Origin: Euphorbia lathyris
Taxonomy: Eukaryota > Streptophyta > Magnoliopsida > Malpighiales > Euphorbiaceae
Direction of reading: 5' to 3'
DNA length: 64,000 nt
Assembly (NCBI RefSeq): GCF_963576675.1
Contig: NC_088916.1
Coordinates: 82,167,501-82,231,500, forward strand
Position numbers and translations under genes: made by a program. This document shows, in pieces, positions 41,943 to 53,965 of the stretch. The notes under the pieces are model-generated. The model had not been told where the DNA came from. It was given only the letters and a program-made list of their open reading frames with translations, and searched no databases. Every line of letters starts with the position of its first letter. The first letter of the stretch is position 1.

Positions 41943-42336
41943 CAACTATTTTACTATTTGAGGAATAAGATGGACTTTTTCATCCTATTAAAATCGCAGG
42001 AGCTTATACCACCTCCTTATACCACCCCCCTCTTTGGGTATAGGATTTGAGGGATAAGAGGGTTATCTCTGTCTTACTCTTCTATCTCCCAAACAAACAC
42101 TTCGTGTTTTTTTTTATCCCTTCTAATAAACACCCTGTAACTGTAAAAGTTGAGTCACCAACAGTCAGTGTGTTAAATTCATGATACTTGAAGGATCATA
42201 AGTGTAATTAACCCAAACTCTGGCAAGGTTACCAACTCAAACTTCATTACCATGTATACATAACTAGCTGCCAAAACAGCACAGATTTCCATTAACCACA
42301 AAGCTTCCTCCTGCGTCAGGGTTCAAAATCCAGGCC

Positions 42337-42343
42337 TATAAAA
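42337..42343 (+). promoter_or_regulatory. TATA box of the monooxygenase gene
   Basis: TATAAAA lies 72 bp upstream of the ATG, followed by a pyrimidine-rich leader with many CT and CA dinucleotides. Position and context suit a plant core promoter. About 390 bp further upstream is the end of a fold-back element, so the proximal promoter is short. Confidence 0.65.
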
Positions 42344-42414
42344 CTCCGCCTCTTCCTGCACTTCTCTGCCCCCAAAAAAACAAACACCATAACTGCAAAA
42401 CTCCGTCTCCCAAA

Positions 42415-45400
42415 ATGAAGAAGAAGATAGGCATAATCGGCGCCGGAATCAGTGGTCTCCTCGCCTGCAAACATGCAATGGAGAAAGGTTTTAGTCCAAT
42501 CGTCTTCGAAGCTCGCTCCGACCTCGGCGGCGTTTGGAATCAAACAATTGAATCAACCAAGCTTCAATCCCCCAAATTCTACTACCAATTCTCCGATTTT
42601 CCATGGCCGGATTCTGTTACAGAAACATTTCCCGATCATAATCAGGTTTTGGCGTATGTCCGAGCGTATGCTCAGCGATTCAACATTTTGCCGAGGATTC
42701 AGTTTAATACTAGAGTTTTGAGCATTGATTATGTGAATTCTGAAAGTGATTATGAGGAGATGATCGGCTGGGAAGCGTGGGGCGGGTCGGGGTATGCTCT
42801 GTCGCCGGCCGGAAAATGGAATGTCAGTTTTCAGGATTCCCGAGATCCCTCTTCGCCTGTTGAGGTAATGCATATATCATCAGTTTACTTATTTTTATTG
42901 GGAATTGTTGTTTTTCTACCGTGTTGCCGACCAAAATGTTCCGGAACCGGACCCGTTGAGATCGTGCCACGTCAGCTTGAGAACGTTAGGGTCGTATCAC
43001 TTCAATGCAGCTGATGTGGCATGATCTAAATGGTCTCGAACCGTTTAGACTATACCATGTATGTTTGGAAACGTTGAGATTATATCATGTTAACACGGCT
43101 GGCATGTCATAATCTCAACAGTTCTGGATCAGTTTGGTTCATAACGAATCTAAACATTTTGTGATTTCCTATCGTGTTGTGGATCAAACCGTTGAGATCG
43201 TATCATGTTAATACAGTTGATGTGGTGTGATTTCAATAGTTTCGGGATTAGTTGGCGTAGAGCCAATTTAAAAAGTTTTATTGTGAAACAATCCGGTACT
43301 GAGTTTTACGCTCTTTTCCACTACAATAATATCATGTTAATAGATTTTTTTGATGTGACATTATTTAGGTGGATAAGACCAGTAATGATTCTAGATATTT
43401 TTGATAAATGATATGAATTGTTTAAAAAATTTCGGGTTTTGTGTGTTTACAAGTACAAAAGTGGATAAGATGTTAGCTTCTAAGATTATGCATATTATAT
43501 TAGTTCGTTTCTTCAATTTCTGAAACACTGTATTATACAAAATGATGTCATATTAACAGTTCTGTTGACGTGACATTATCTAAGAGGATAAGACCAGTAA
43601 TGATTTTGGATATTTTTGATAAATTATATGAATTGTTTAAAGAATCTCGGGTTTTGTGCATTTACACGCACACACAAATATAGATATTGTATTGGTTTCT
43701 AAGATTATGCATATTATATTAGCCCGTCTCTTCAATCTCTGAAATACTATATCATACTAATAAATTTACCCTTTAATTAAAAATTATTTTAATATTTTAT
43801 AATATTCGATAAATTAATATATTAAAAAGTTTTATTGTGGATCGAGACAAGTACTTATTTCTCTTCACTTAGATGATGTAATATTAACAGTTTTTTTTTG
43901 ACATGACATCATCTAAGAGGATAATACGAGTACTGATTTTAGAATTTTTTGAAAAATTATGTTTATTGTTTAAAAAATCTCGGGTTTTGTACGTTTACAA
44001 GTACAAAAATAAATAATATATTGGTTTCTAAGATTATGTGTATTATATTAGTCTGTCCCTTCAATTTCTGAAATACCGAATTATATAAAATAATAAGTTT
44101 ATCTTTGAATTAAAAATTATTTTAGTATTTTATAATATTCGATAGATTAATATATTAGAATTTTTTTTATTTTTTATATGTTACCGAATCATATATAACT
44201 AATTTTTTTACTAAAATAATATATTTTAAAATTAAATAAATTGTTAGTTCTTTCATCAACTTTAATTTTAATGGTTTAGTAAAAAAATTAAATTTGACCC
44301 AAAAAATAATGATTAATTAATTCTCTTTTTATTCAATCTATCATTATGTACATTAAGATATTATATAATATACATGTACCATAGAAAATAAACATTATAT
44401 GAAAATTTATTATGATTTTGTTACCTTTTTTGAGGAAATTTTGTTACCTATTTTTAATTATAAATATATTTGTCAATTATATTATTTAATTGCTAATATT
44501 ATTTTTTATGTTTAAATTAACATAATAAAATAATTGTGTAGTAATTAACTTAAGAATATAAATTATTTAATAGTATAAAAGTAAATTAATTCTTTTATAT
44601 AAAATTTATAACTTTTAACAAACAAATTTAGTTACTAAATAATTTATTTAAATAAAAATTAAGAATTCTATAATCTCTTTATGAAAATCGAATCGCACTA
44701 GTGTAATATGCATAAATTTAAAACGTAATAAATTATTTACTTTATTTTTTGTTTACTTTATTAGCAAAAATAAATAGCATCTATTATATTAAAATGACAC
44801 ACCGACTTTATTAACGTATCATGTTGACTTTACATAAGCTAAATTGTTAATTTTCTTCTAAATAAAAAGTTGAATTTTAATTTCTCGTGACGTTCCATGT
44901 TGACTCGTTGATACGTTAATTGTCATATCCATTAAGTCAAACGACATTGATCGCTCACATAAATTTTATTATTTCTAATATTAATTTTGTCAATTTTCTT
45001 CAAAATAAAAAGTTGAGTTTTTAATTTTTCGTGACGTTCCATGTTGACTCGTTGATACGTTAATTGTCATGTCAATTAAGTCAAACGACATTGATCGCTC
45101 ACATAATTTTATTATTTCTAATATTAATGTAATTTTTTTTCTTAATCTCAGGTTTATCAAATGGACTTTGTGATAATTTGCATAGGAAGGTACAGTGACC
45201 TCCGAAATCTGCCGGAATTTCCGGTGAACAAAGGGCCGGAAGTATTTTCCGGCGAAGTCTTGCACGCACAAGACTATGCTGCCATGGATGACGACCGTGC
45301 TGCTGATTTTGTGAAAGACAAACGGGTCACCATTGTCGGGTTTCAGAAATCAGCCGTAGATTTAGCAAATGAAGTTGCCAATAGAAACGGTACATTTATA

Positions 45401-48400
45401 TATATATACTAAGGAAAAACTAACAAAACCCTCGTGGTTTCACGTATTTAAAAAGTAGAAAAATATAATATTTTTTTTCGGTGTGATTAAATAAAACATA
45501 TGTTTCACGTAGTAAAAGAGAATTTTTAGGTAAGATCGGGTCCTTCCTAAAACCTCTTGGAATTGTGCCACATGGCACTATATGAAATATTGTGTTTGCG
45601 TCAGATGGCAGAGTCCGAGGGGTTCTTGAGATGACCTAATCCTCCTTAAAGAAACCCGTAGCAAATAATAGAATTTGATTTTTGCTGACGTGATGATTGA
45701 TACGTTATCAAGTCAATAAACGTATCACGTCGGCAAAACCAATATACCATATCAGGAAAAGATTATTGATACGTTATCAACAACGTATCACATCGGCAAA
45801 ACCAATATACCATATCAGAATAGATTAATTCTACTTATCGAATATCTTATTTTGCTACCGCATATCGCAACTAAAAATATTACATTTCTCTATTTATAAA
45901 TGGGTAAATAATTTATTAGTCCCCTAGTTTTTACCTAACACACTGTTTAATCCTCTTATTTTGAAAAACACATTTTAAGGTCCCTATCTTTTGTCAATAT
46001 TAATCTTGTGGTCCTTTTATCTATTTTTTTTAGATTTTTAAGCGAACATATCTTAGCTTTTAGGACAACCATGGTACAATACAAGTTGACCATGTTACTC
46101 TGTTATTTTATATATATATCTGTTTATGCTAAAATATAACGATTACAAGTCTAAAAAAACTAGACAAAAGGACCAAAGGGTTAATATTGGTAAAAGCTAG
46201 GGACCTTATAATGTGTTTTTTACAATAGGGGGACTAAACAGTGTGTTAGGTAAAAACTAGGGGACTAATAAATAGGGGGACCATATTTTTTTTTATAACT
46301 TTCTTGTGTATATTTAATAAAAAGAAAATCAGTTTTGCATTATAAGTATTAATTTTTTAAGAGATAAGGTATTAAAATTACTTTAAAGTTTTTGAGAAAA
46401 TATCAATTTAGTCACAACGTATAAAATAACATTATTTTAGTCTCAACGTTTGTGAAATTGTGTAATTATAGACTGGGTAACGAAACTTGAGTTAAAAGCA
46501 TGTATGTATAAAGTGTCAAGTTATATTATCCAGCCCTATAATTGCACTATTTGTAAACGTTGAGGGTCAAATCGTGCTATTTTTTAAATTAAAGCTAAAT
46601 TGATACTTTTTAAAAATTGTTAAGGCTATTTTAGCATATTATCTTTTTTTTAAAACATTACATATAGTGGTGAGTGCGTAGTTTTTTCAAGGCAAAACAC
46701 TCATTTAATCCTCAAACTTAACTTTAAAGTCAATTAGGATCTTAAATTATTAAAATCATCAATCATGTTTCTGAATTAAGCAAAAATTATCAATTAAGTC
46801 CCCATTCTAAGTAAAAATATTGAGTCTTCATCGAAAGTCTATGTCAAATAGTCACAGTTTCTAATTTTAAGATAGGATGAGGACTCAATTAATGATTTTT
46901 GTTTAATTTAGGGATCTAATTGATAATTTTGATATTTTAATGTGCTAATTGACTTTGAAGTTTTATTATTTTTTTTTTCAAATTATGAAAAAGCCTCCTA
47001 CTTTCAGAATTAAGGGTTAATTTGACCCTAAAGTTGACATACAGTTTATCCAAAAAGTAAAGGTCAATTTGGTCCTTAAAGTTGGCAAACAAGTTCAGTT
47101 TAATCCAAATCGAAGTTTAGGTATTAACTCAGTCCTAAAGTTGGCAATATTTAACAAATTAGTCCAAATTTTACAAATTTTTAAGTATTAAAATTGATTG
47201 TATTTGGACTAATTTGTCAAATATTACCAATTTTAAGATTAATTGATACGTAAGCTTGGATTTGGGCTTAACTGAACTTATCAGCCAACTTTAGGGATTA
47301 AATTGACCCTTAATTCTGTACTTTCACTAGTGAAAAATAATACTATTAGACCTAAAACTAATCATGGTTCGGATTTGGCCGGGTTTCGCATGCTTACACT
47401 TAAATATATTCAACCTGAATTCAACTTAGCTCACTATCAATTTAATCGAGGGTGTAAATTAAAGCTTGAGCACCATCAGTACGTCCGCCTCCTTATATTT
47501 ATTTACAGCCCATTTAATTCACATGTTCCTCTGTTATTGATAGGTAGTAGATATTAGTTGATTTTTCTTCGACACATAACTATTTCAAAATTTTACCGAA
47601 CATTTTTTTATCTCATGTTTTGAATTAGAAAGCAAAAAGTAATTTCGAAAAATATACCAAACGGACACTTAATTATATTATATATATAACTAATATTATT
47701 AATAGGTTGAGCCGGCTCACGCGCTGTATATTTCTATAAATCACAAGTTCAACACAAAAATAGATAGACTTAAACGAGTTGTGTCCAATATTATTTTTTA
47801 TATCCAAGTCCGGTCTATTAAATGTGGTCTGTAAACAGGTCTAATTATTGATTAATGTTATTAATGATCAGGTGTGGAGCACCCTTGCACAATGGTGTTC
47901 AGGACGGTCCATTGGTTGGTTCCGGAATCCCTACTGTTGGTGATTTTGAAAGGTTTAAACCGTTTCGCGGAGTTATTTATTCACAAGCCTGCCGAAGGCT
48001 TCTTTTCTTGGCTCTTAGCCTTCTTGCTTTCACCTATGGTAATTTTTCTCTCAGTAAATATTTTCCGTATTTTTTAATTGTTCTATTTATAATGGTCCGG
48101 GATCAAATGACACTTTACATATCATTTCCTGAATGGTCTAAGACAAGTAAATTTTCGAACTATTGTAAAAATTTTCATAAACCACAATGCATCGCCGTTC
48201 TCTTATTTAATTTGTACAGTAGTTTGGATTTTTGGTTAAATAAAAGTAATATTACTGAAATCTATATTGCATGAAAACGTTAATTTTTAAAGAGTTTTTA
48301 CGTTTTTGAAATGTTTCGAAAATATTTTCAAGTACTTTTAATTAAGAAAATTAGAGCCTCGTTTTTAGGGATAATGCAAAATTTATTCCTAGAGTTACTC

Positions 48401-51400
48401 GAAAAAGTAAATTTTAGCTTTATCGGTACAAAATGTCCCGATGTTATTCAATTTTACGCGATATGTTGATTCTAAGTAAATAATGACGATATTTACCATC
48501 CCGTGGAAAAGAAAAGGTAAAATTGAGTTCAAATTTCTAAAACGGAGATGAAATATAGGTCATTTTGTAACATTTTTTTTATAACGAAAATGTTTCAAAA
48601 AATGCGTTAATTATTTCGTTCTAAATTTCTAATATTTTCTAAAGTTATCTTCAATTGAGAAAAAAATTAGGGTATTTTGAGAGTAATACACGATGAATCA
48701 TTTAATGTCCCATGTATATATTTTTTTCTTTATACTAATCATCTCGCATGTAGTGATATACAAAACGATTTTAATTGATCAGATGCATATTACTCCCGAA
48801 ATACTGTAAAATTTCTTATTAATTGTGCTCTCAAAAGTTCAAAAAATTAAAGATAAAAATCGACCTTCTTTTTACATAACAACTTGTACAAATAAAAAAA
48901 AATTATCGCCACAGTTTATCTATTTTCTATATTATTACAAATTGTGTTTTCGAATAATCTATCTAAAATGAAACGTTAAACATACATAAATTTAGGATCG
49001 ATTTGGCATTACTGTGGTCAACATAATCTGATGCGGAGAAAAGTATTATAAAAAATTAATAAATGTTTGATAAATGCATTATAAAAATTGAAAGTTGTGG
49101 ATATTTTTTAAATTCAACTGAAACTTAAGGTTATTTTTTAAATTAAGTCGAAAGTTAAAGACTGTTTTTGTCGAGAAAAAAATTAATATCAATTTTTCTG
49201 ATCCTAAAAGTTATAAATCGTAGCTTTTTAAAAAACAAAATTTTCGGCTTGTAAAAAAACAATTTTGCATATACCAAACATTGTTTTTTTTTTTTAATAG
49301 AAAAACGGGGAAAACTGTTTTGATGGTATGGAAAAACAATACAAAACGCTCGCTTAGTTAATTATTTCACATCTCAAACGGGGAAAACTGTTTTGATGGT
49401 ACGGAAAGATGAAAAAACATGAATAAATAATTTATTAATCCTTACATTTTTACTTAACACACTATTTAATCTTCGTATTTTAATAATACAATGTTTAATC
49501 TTTAACTTTTGTTCTATTTAACAGTTTAGTCCTCAAATATTTGAGGACTAAACTATTGAATGAAACAAAAGTTAAGGACTAAACAATATATTATTAAAAT
49601 ACGAGAACTAAACTGTATGTTAAATAAAAATGTAAGAAATAATAAATTATTTACCCAAATTTTATTCATATATAAATAGCCTAAAATTCATATCTCGAGT
49701 CTAAAAAAGGTCATGAGCCGGTCTTCAATAAAGGACCTAAAATTCATATCACGGGTCTCAAATGGTCATGAGTCGGCCCTCAATAAAGGACCCAAAATTC
49801 ATATCTCGGGTCTCAAATGGTCATGAGCCGGCTCTGAATAAAGGACCTAAATTTCATATCTCGGGTCTCAAATCATGAGCGGACTCAGAATAAAAGGACC
49901 TAAAATTCATATCTCGGGTCTCAAATGGTCATGAGCCGGCCCTCAATAAAGGACCTAAAATTCATATCTCGGGTCTCAAATAGTCATGAGCGGACTCAGA
50001 ATAAAAGGACCTAAAATTCATATCTCGGGTCTCAAATGTTCATGAGCCGACCCTGAGTGCAAAGAATTTAATTTGTTAATATGACAGGTAAATTACACTC
50101 ATGGTCACTGAACTTTACTCATTTTTACAGTAACAATCAATTTTTTTTTCCAGCTGTGGATAATATCAACATTGATCGAAATCTATCTGAAATGGAAATT
50201 TCCATTGAAGAAACTGAACTTGATTCCAGTTCATGGAGTCTTCAAGCAGATTTACAGATGTATGTTCACAATTCTGCCTCGGAATTTCTTCAAAAATGTC
50301 GAAAATGGAAGCATTCTTCTCAGAAAATCAAACAATTTCACCTTCTGCAAAAATGGAGTGATTTTAGATGGTGAAGAAGATAAGCCTATACAGTCTGATA
50401 TTGTCATTTTTGCAACTGGATATAGAAGTGATGATAAGATCAAAAACATCTTCAAATCTACCTATTTTCAGAAATGCATTATCGGGTCGTCCGCTCCCTT
50501 TTTCAGGTACGTAATATGAGTGTTAAAATGAGTTATCGTATCGTAAACATTTCATAAGATTAATTATATATGATATAAATGACATAACAATGATAAGCGG
50601 GTTGTTTCTGTAAACCCGTGTTGTCGTGTTAGAAATGCTTGAATCGTCCGCTCCCTTCTTCAGGTATATTTAGGGGGTGTTAAAATGGGTTATCGTATCA
50701 TAATCGTGTTATGTGCATTTATATATTCCATCATGATTATATATGACAAATGATACACCAATGATGATCGTGTCCGTGTTGTCGTGTCTGAAATACATTA
50801 TTGGGCCGTCCGCTCCCTTCTTCAGGTACGTATGTTTAGGGGTGTCAAAATGTGTTATCGCATCATAATCATGTTATGTGCATTTATATATTCTACATGA
50901 TTATATATAGAATATAAATAACACAATAATAATAATGGGATTGTTTCTGCAAATCGTGTTGTCATGTCAGAAATGCATTATCGGGCTGTTTGTTCCCTTC
51001 TTCAGGTAGGTTTAGGGGTGTCAAAATGAGTTATCGTGTCATACACGTGTTATGTTATGTGCATTTATATATTCCAACATGATATAAATTATACAAAAAT
51101 GATAATCATGTCAAGGGAGTTGTCTCAATAAATCGTGTTGTCGTGTCAGAAATGCATTATTGGTTGTTTGCTCCCTTCTTCAGGTATTACGTAGCATGGG
51201 TGTTAAAATGAGTTATCGTATCATAATCGTGTTATGTGCTTTTATACATTGCAACATGATTAATTATATATGATATAAATAACACAACAATGATAATCGG
51301 GTTGTCTCTGTAAATCCTGTTGTTATGTTGAAATATATATAAATGCACATAACATGATTATGACACAGTAACCCATTTTGACACCTTAAACATAGGTGAA

Positions 51401-52349
51401 GAAGGAAGTCGACGACCCAATAATGAATTTCTGACACGATTATCATTGTTATTAAGAGTCAATTTGGTCCCTGAAGTTGGCAGACAAGTTCACTTTAGTT
51501 CAAATCAAATTTTAGGTATCAACTTAGTTCTGAAAGTTGGCAATATTTGACAAATTAGCTCAAATACAATCAATTTTATTACCTAAAAATTTGTCGAATT
51601 TGGGCTAATTTATCAAATATTGTCAACTATAAAGCTGAGTCGATACCTAAATTTCGATTTGGACTAAACGAAACATGTCTGCCAACTTTAGGAGCCAAAT
51701 TAACCTTAGTACATTCGTCTATTTGCAAATTTGCAAAATCACAAGGGTTTTTTCTGTACTTTTTCCATTTTTTTTTATAACAGTACATGAATTGTTCAAA
51801 TATTTTGAACATCATATGTTACACTTTTGAAATTTTTGAATGAATATGGGGTCTCAAGACGGGTTACAATGTCGTAATCGTGTTATATGATTATATATGA
51901 TATGAATTACAAAAAAAATCATCATATCAAGCTAATTGTCTTTGTAAACCGTGTTATCGTCTCACACTGTAATCTAATTATGAATATTATATTTCAGGGA
52001 CTGCATTCATCCTCGAATCCCGCAGCTAGCGATACTCGGATACGTAGTGAGTCCGTCAATTTTATTCACGACGGAAACGAGAAGTATCTGGGTAGCGCAT
52101 TTCATCGCGGGAAAATTCAAGCTACCGAGCATAAAAGAAATGGAAAAAGAAGCAATAGAATGGGAAAAATGTGCAAGAAAATACAGTGGAGAAAGGTATA
52201 AAAGATCTTGTGTTAGTATTATGCTTCAAATCTACTCAAATGATCTTCTTTGCAAAGACATGGGTTATAATCCTAGAAGGAAAAAGAATTTTCTCAAAGA
52301 GTTGTTTGATCAGTATACTCCTAACGATTATAAGTACCTTAAAGTTTGA
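42415..52349 (+). CDS. Flavin-containing monooxygenase (plant FMO1-like), five exons
   Basis: Exons 42415-42864, 45152-45389, 47872-48038, 50154-50506 and 51998-52349 (1560 nt) give a 519-residue protein of normal family length, with GT..AG introns and no stop. The enzyme uses FAD and NADPH to oxygenate N or S atoms of small molecules. Motifs: FAD-binding IIGAGISG (7-14), family mark [11 protein letters not shown] (FxGxxxHxxxY, 182-192), NADPH-side VGFQKSA (212-218), FATGY (371-375). The C-terminus ([36 protein letters not shown]) is typical of plant FMO1-like proteins. A helical hydrophobic patch ([12 protein letters not shown]) is also usual there. Introns of 1.5-2.5 kb are full of repeats. 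Substrate unknown; it is less like Arabidopsis FMO1 than like the broader FMO1-like group, from memory. Likely functional. Confidence 0.93.
43329..44160 (+). repeat. Three diverged tandem copies in FMO intron 1
   Basis: Three units of roughly 220-320 bp start near 43329, 43543 and 43872. They share GTGACATTATCTAAGAGGAT, TATTTTTGATAAATTATATG, CTCGGGTTTTGTG and TTCTAAGATTATGCATATTA. Two further direct copies of about 140 bp follow at 44842-45128, sharing CGTGACGTTCCATGTTGAC, up to just before the exon-2 acceptor. Confidence 0.75.
45901..46278. mobile_element. Hairpin MITE in FMO intron 2
   Basis: The arms are inverted copies: left AAATAATTTATTAGTCCCCT and ACCTAACACACTGTTTA, right TAAACAGTGTGTTAGGT and AGGGGACTAATAAATA. 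The interior is short and non-coding. Related hairpins occur at 49418-49655, 53966-55112 and 55965-56205. Confidence 0.75.
46370..46970. mobile_element. Two adjacent hairpin elements in FMO intron 2
   Basis: About 46370-46640 has arms around ATCAATTTAGTCACAACGT and ACGTTGAGGGTCAAATCG / TAAATTGATACTTTTT. About 46700-46970 has arms TTAACTTTAAAGTCAATTAG and CTAATTGACTTTGAAGTTT. Both are non-coding inverted repeats. Edges are approximate. Confidence 0.55.
46998..47332. mobile_element. Hairpin MITE, family AAGGGTTAATTTGACC, in FMO intron 2
   Basis: Left arm TTTCAGAATTAAGGGTTAAT and right arm ATTAAATTGACCCTTAATTC are inverted. A second member lies in intron 4 at about 51452-51711, sharing GGACTAATTTGTCAAATATT-like interior sequence and CCAACTTTAGG arms. 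Confidence 0.7.
49418..49655. mobile_element. Hairpin MITE in FMO intron 3
   Basis: This near-perfect hairpin is centred on TCCTCAAATATTTGAGGA, with outer arms ATAATTTATTAATCCTTACA and the inverse. It belongs to the same family as 45901-46278 and 55965-56205. Confidence 0.75.
49677..50057 (+). repeat. Minisatellite of about 55 bp, seven copies, FMO intron 3
   Basis: A unit reading AAGGACCTAAAATTCATATC, then TCGGGTCTCAAATGGTCATG, then AGCCGGCCCTCAATA repeats about seven times. Copies vary mainly in the GGTCATGAGCCGG part and alternate between two subtypes (GAGCCGGCCCTCAATA and GAGCGGACTCAGAATA). It ends about 95 bp before exon 4. Confidence 0.88.
50088..50131. mobile_element. Fragment of fold-back family GTAAATTACACC before FMO exon 4
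   Basis: GTAAATTACACTCATGGTCA matches one end of the family at 40201. Only one arm end remains. It lies just upstream of the polypyrimidine tract and acceptor of exon 4. Confidence 0.65.
50468..51345 (+). repeat. Tandem copies of the exon-4/intron-4 junction
   Basis: The last part of exon 4 (GAAATGCATTATCGGGTCGT, then CCGCTCCCTTTTTCAG|GTAC) and the first 130 or so bases of intron 4 are repeated in tandem. Copies of the junction start at about 50633, 50789, 50969 and 51149, spaced 156-180 bp. Each keeps CTTCAG|GTA. Intron parts share GGGTGTCAAAATGAGTTATC and CGTGTTATGTGCATTTATA. A final partial copy near 51330 is inverted. Confidence 0.85.
51452..51711. mobile_element. Hairpin MITE in FMO intron 4
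   Basis: The arms GAGTCAATTTGGTCCCTGAA and CCAACTTTAGGAGCCAAATT are inverted, and the interior matches the element at 46998-47332. Non-coding. Confidence 0.65.
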
Positions 52350-53965
52350 GTCGGGAAATAGTTCGGGTCTAGATGGATCGGACTAATGAAAAATTGCTAC
52401 ATGAGTAATTTTCTACTTGTAACATCGCGATTCAGTGATTGGGGAGGAGAATACTTATGTGGCGGGTTTTTTTATTGGTTCGGTGTATTTAGATCGGGAC
52501 TATTGTAGAATTTCTCGAAATTGTCGAGTTAATAATTTGTGTTATTTGGATTATGTATTTATTTTCTATTTTATATATTAATGTTTTTTTTTTTTTATTA
52601 TTTCTGATTATTTTTGTTATGTTTTCTTATAAGTTGGTTTTATTTTTTGCTTGGATGTTTTTTCTAATACTATTCGGGTCTTTCCGTTTGGGTGTTGTGT
52701 GGGAGTGTTAATCTAGTTGAGATATCTAGTCTCTGTCCTTAGTTAACTTGTCGCCTTATATTTAAAAGGTTAATAATTTGATTTTCTCAATGAGTTGTTT
52801 GATCTTTATACTCCTAATGATTATAAGTACCTTAAAGTTTGAGTCGGGAAATAGTTCGGGTCCAAATGGATCGGATCAATGAAAAATCGCCACATGAGTA
52901 ATTTTCTACTTGTAACTCGTGATTGGGGTACGTATTCTGGGTAGGAGAATACTTATGTGGCAGGTTTTTTTATTGGTTCGGTGTATTTAGATCGGGGTTA
53001 TTGTAGAATTTCTCGAAATTGGCGAGTTAATAATTTGTGTTATTTGGATTATGTATTTGATTAGTATTTATTTTCTATTTTATATATTTCGTTGGAACTA
53101 TAAAAAATTCATGTGGTTTGATGTATTCGCAGACAGAGAATGTCGAATTAGGTTTCGGACTTTTGCGGGTTTTTTTTTTTGATTTCTGATGATTGTTGTC
53201 ATGTTTGCTTATAAGTTGGTTTTATTTTTTGTTTGGATGAGACTTAAAATAATAATAATAATAATATTCGGGTTTTTCTGTTTGGGTTGTGTGTCAGGAT
53301 GTCAATCTAGTTAAGATGTCTGGTCTCCGTCCTTAATTAGTTAACTTGTCGCCTTATATTCAAAAGGCTAATAATTTAATTTTCTTAAATAGTTGTTTGA
53401 TCCTTATACTCCTAACGATTATAAGTACCTTAAAGTTTGAGTTGGGAAATAGTTCGGGTCTAGATGGATCGGACCAATGAAAAATCGCCACATGAGTAAT
53501 TTTATACTTGTAACTCGTGATTGGGGCACGTATTCTGGGTAGGAGAATACTTATGTGGCGGGTTTTTTTTATTGGTTCGGTATATTTAGATCGGGACTAC
53601 TGTAGAATTTCTCGAAATTGGCGAGTTAATAATTTGTGTTATTTGGATTATATATTTATTTTCTATTTTATATATTAATGTTTTTCGTTGGAACTATAAA
53701 AAAATAATGTGGTTTGATGTATTCGCAAACAGAGAATGTGGAATTATATGTTTCGCATTTTTCGCATTTTTCGGGTTATTTTATTTTATTTCTGATGATT
53801 GTTGTCATGTTTGCTTATAAGTTTTTTATTTTTTTGCTTGGATGGTTTTTTTAAATAATATTCGGGTCTTTCCGTTTGGATGGTGTGTCGGGGTGTCAAT
53901 TTAGTTGAGATGTCCAGTCTCCGCCCTTAGTTAACTTGTCGCCTTATATTCAAAAGGCTAATAAT
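52350..53965 (+). repeat. Tandem copies of the FMO last-exon tail and 3' flank
   Basis: The native tail (from ATTTTCTCAAAGAGTTGTTT at about 52288, through the stop and 3' flank to about 52780) is repeated at 52781-53378 and 53379-53965. Each copy repeats CCTAACGATTATAAGTACCT, the stop TGA, GTCGGGAAATAGTTCGGGTC and, at its end, CGCCTTATATTCAAAAGGCT. The second and third units also carry an extra GTGGTTTGATGTATTCGC stretch. They encode only the last 15 or so residues of the protein. Confidence 0.85.

Noticed and set aside
37396..42414. Search for a further host gene or tRNA in the FMO upstream spacer
   Set aside because: Only fold-back elements and AT-rich sequence were seen; no tRNA-like cloverleaf or exon with family resemblance was found by eye.
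47855..48274. 139-codon frame overlapping FMO exon 3
   Set aside because: It is a shifted-frame shadow. The frame starting [15 protein letters not shown] matches the monooxygenase and keeps splice phase.
49677..50057. Regular repeats resembling a CRISPR array
   Set aside because: The units are contiguous without unique spacers and lie in a plant intron. It is a minisatellite.
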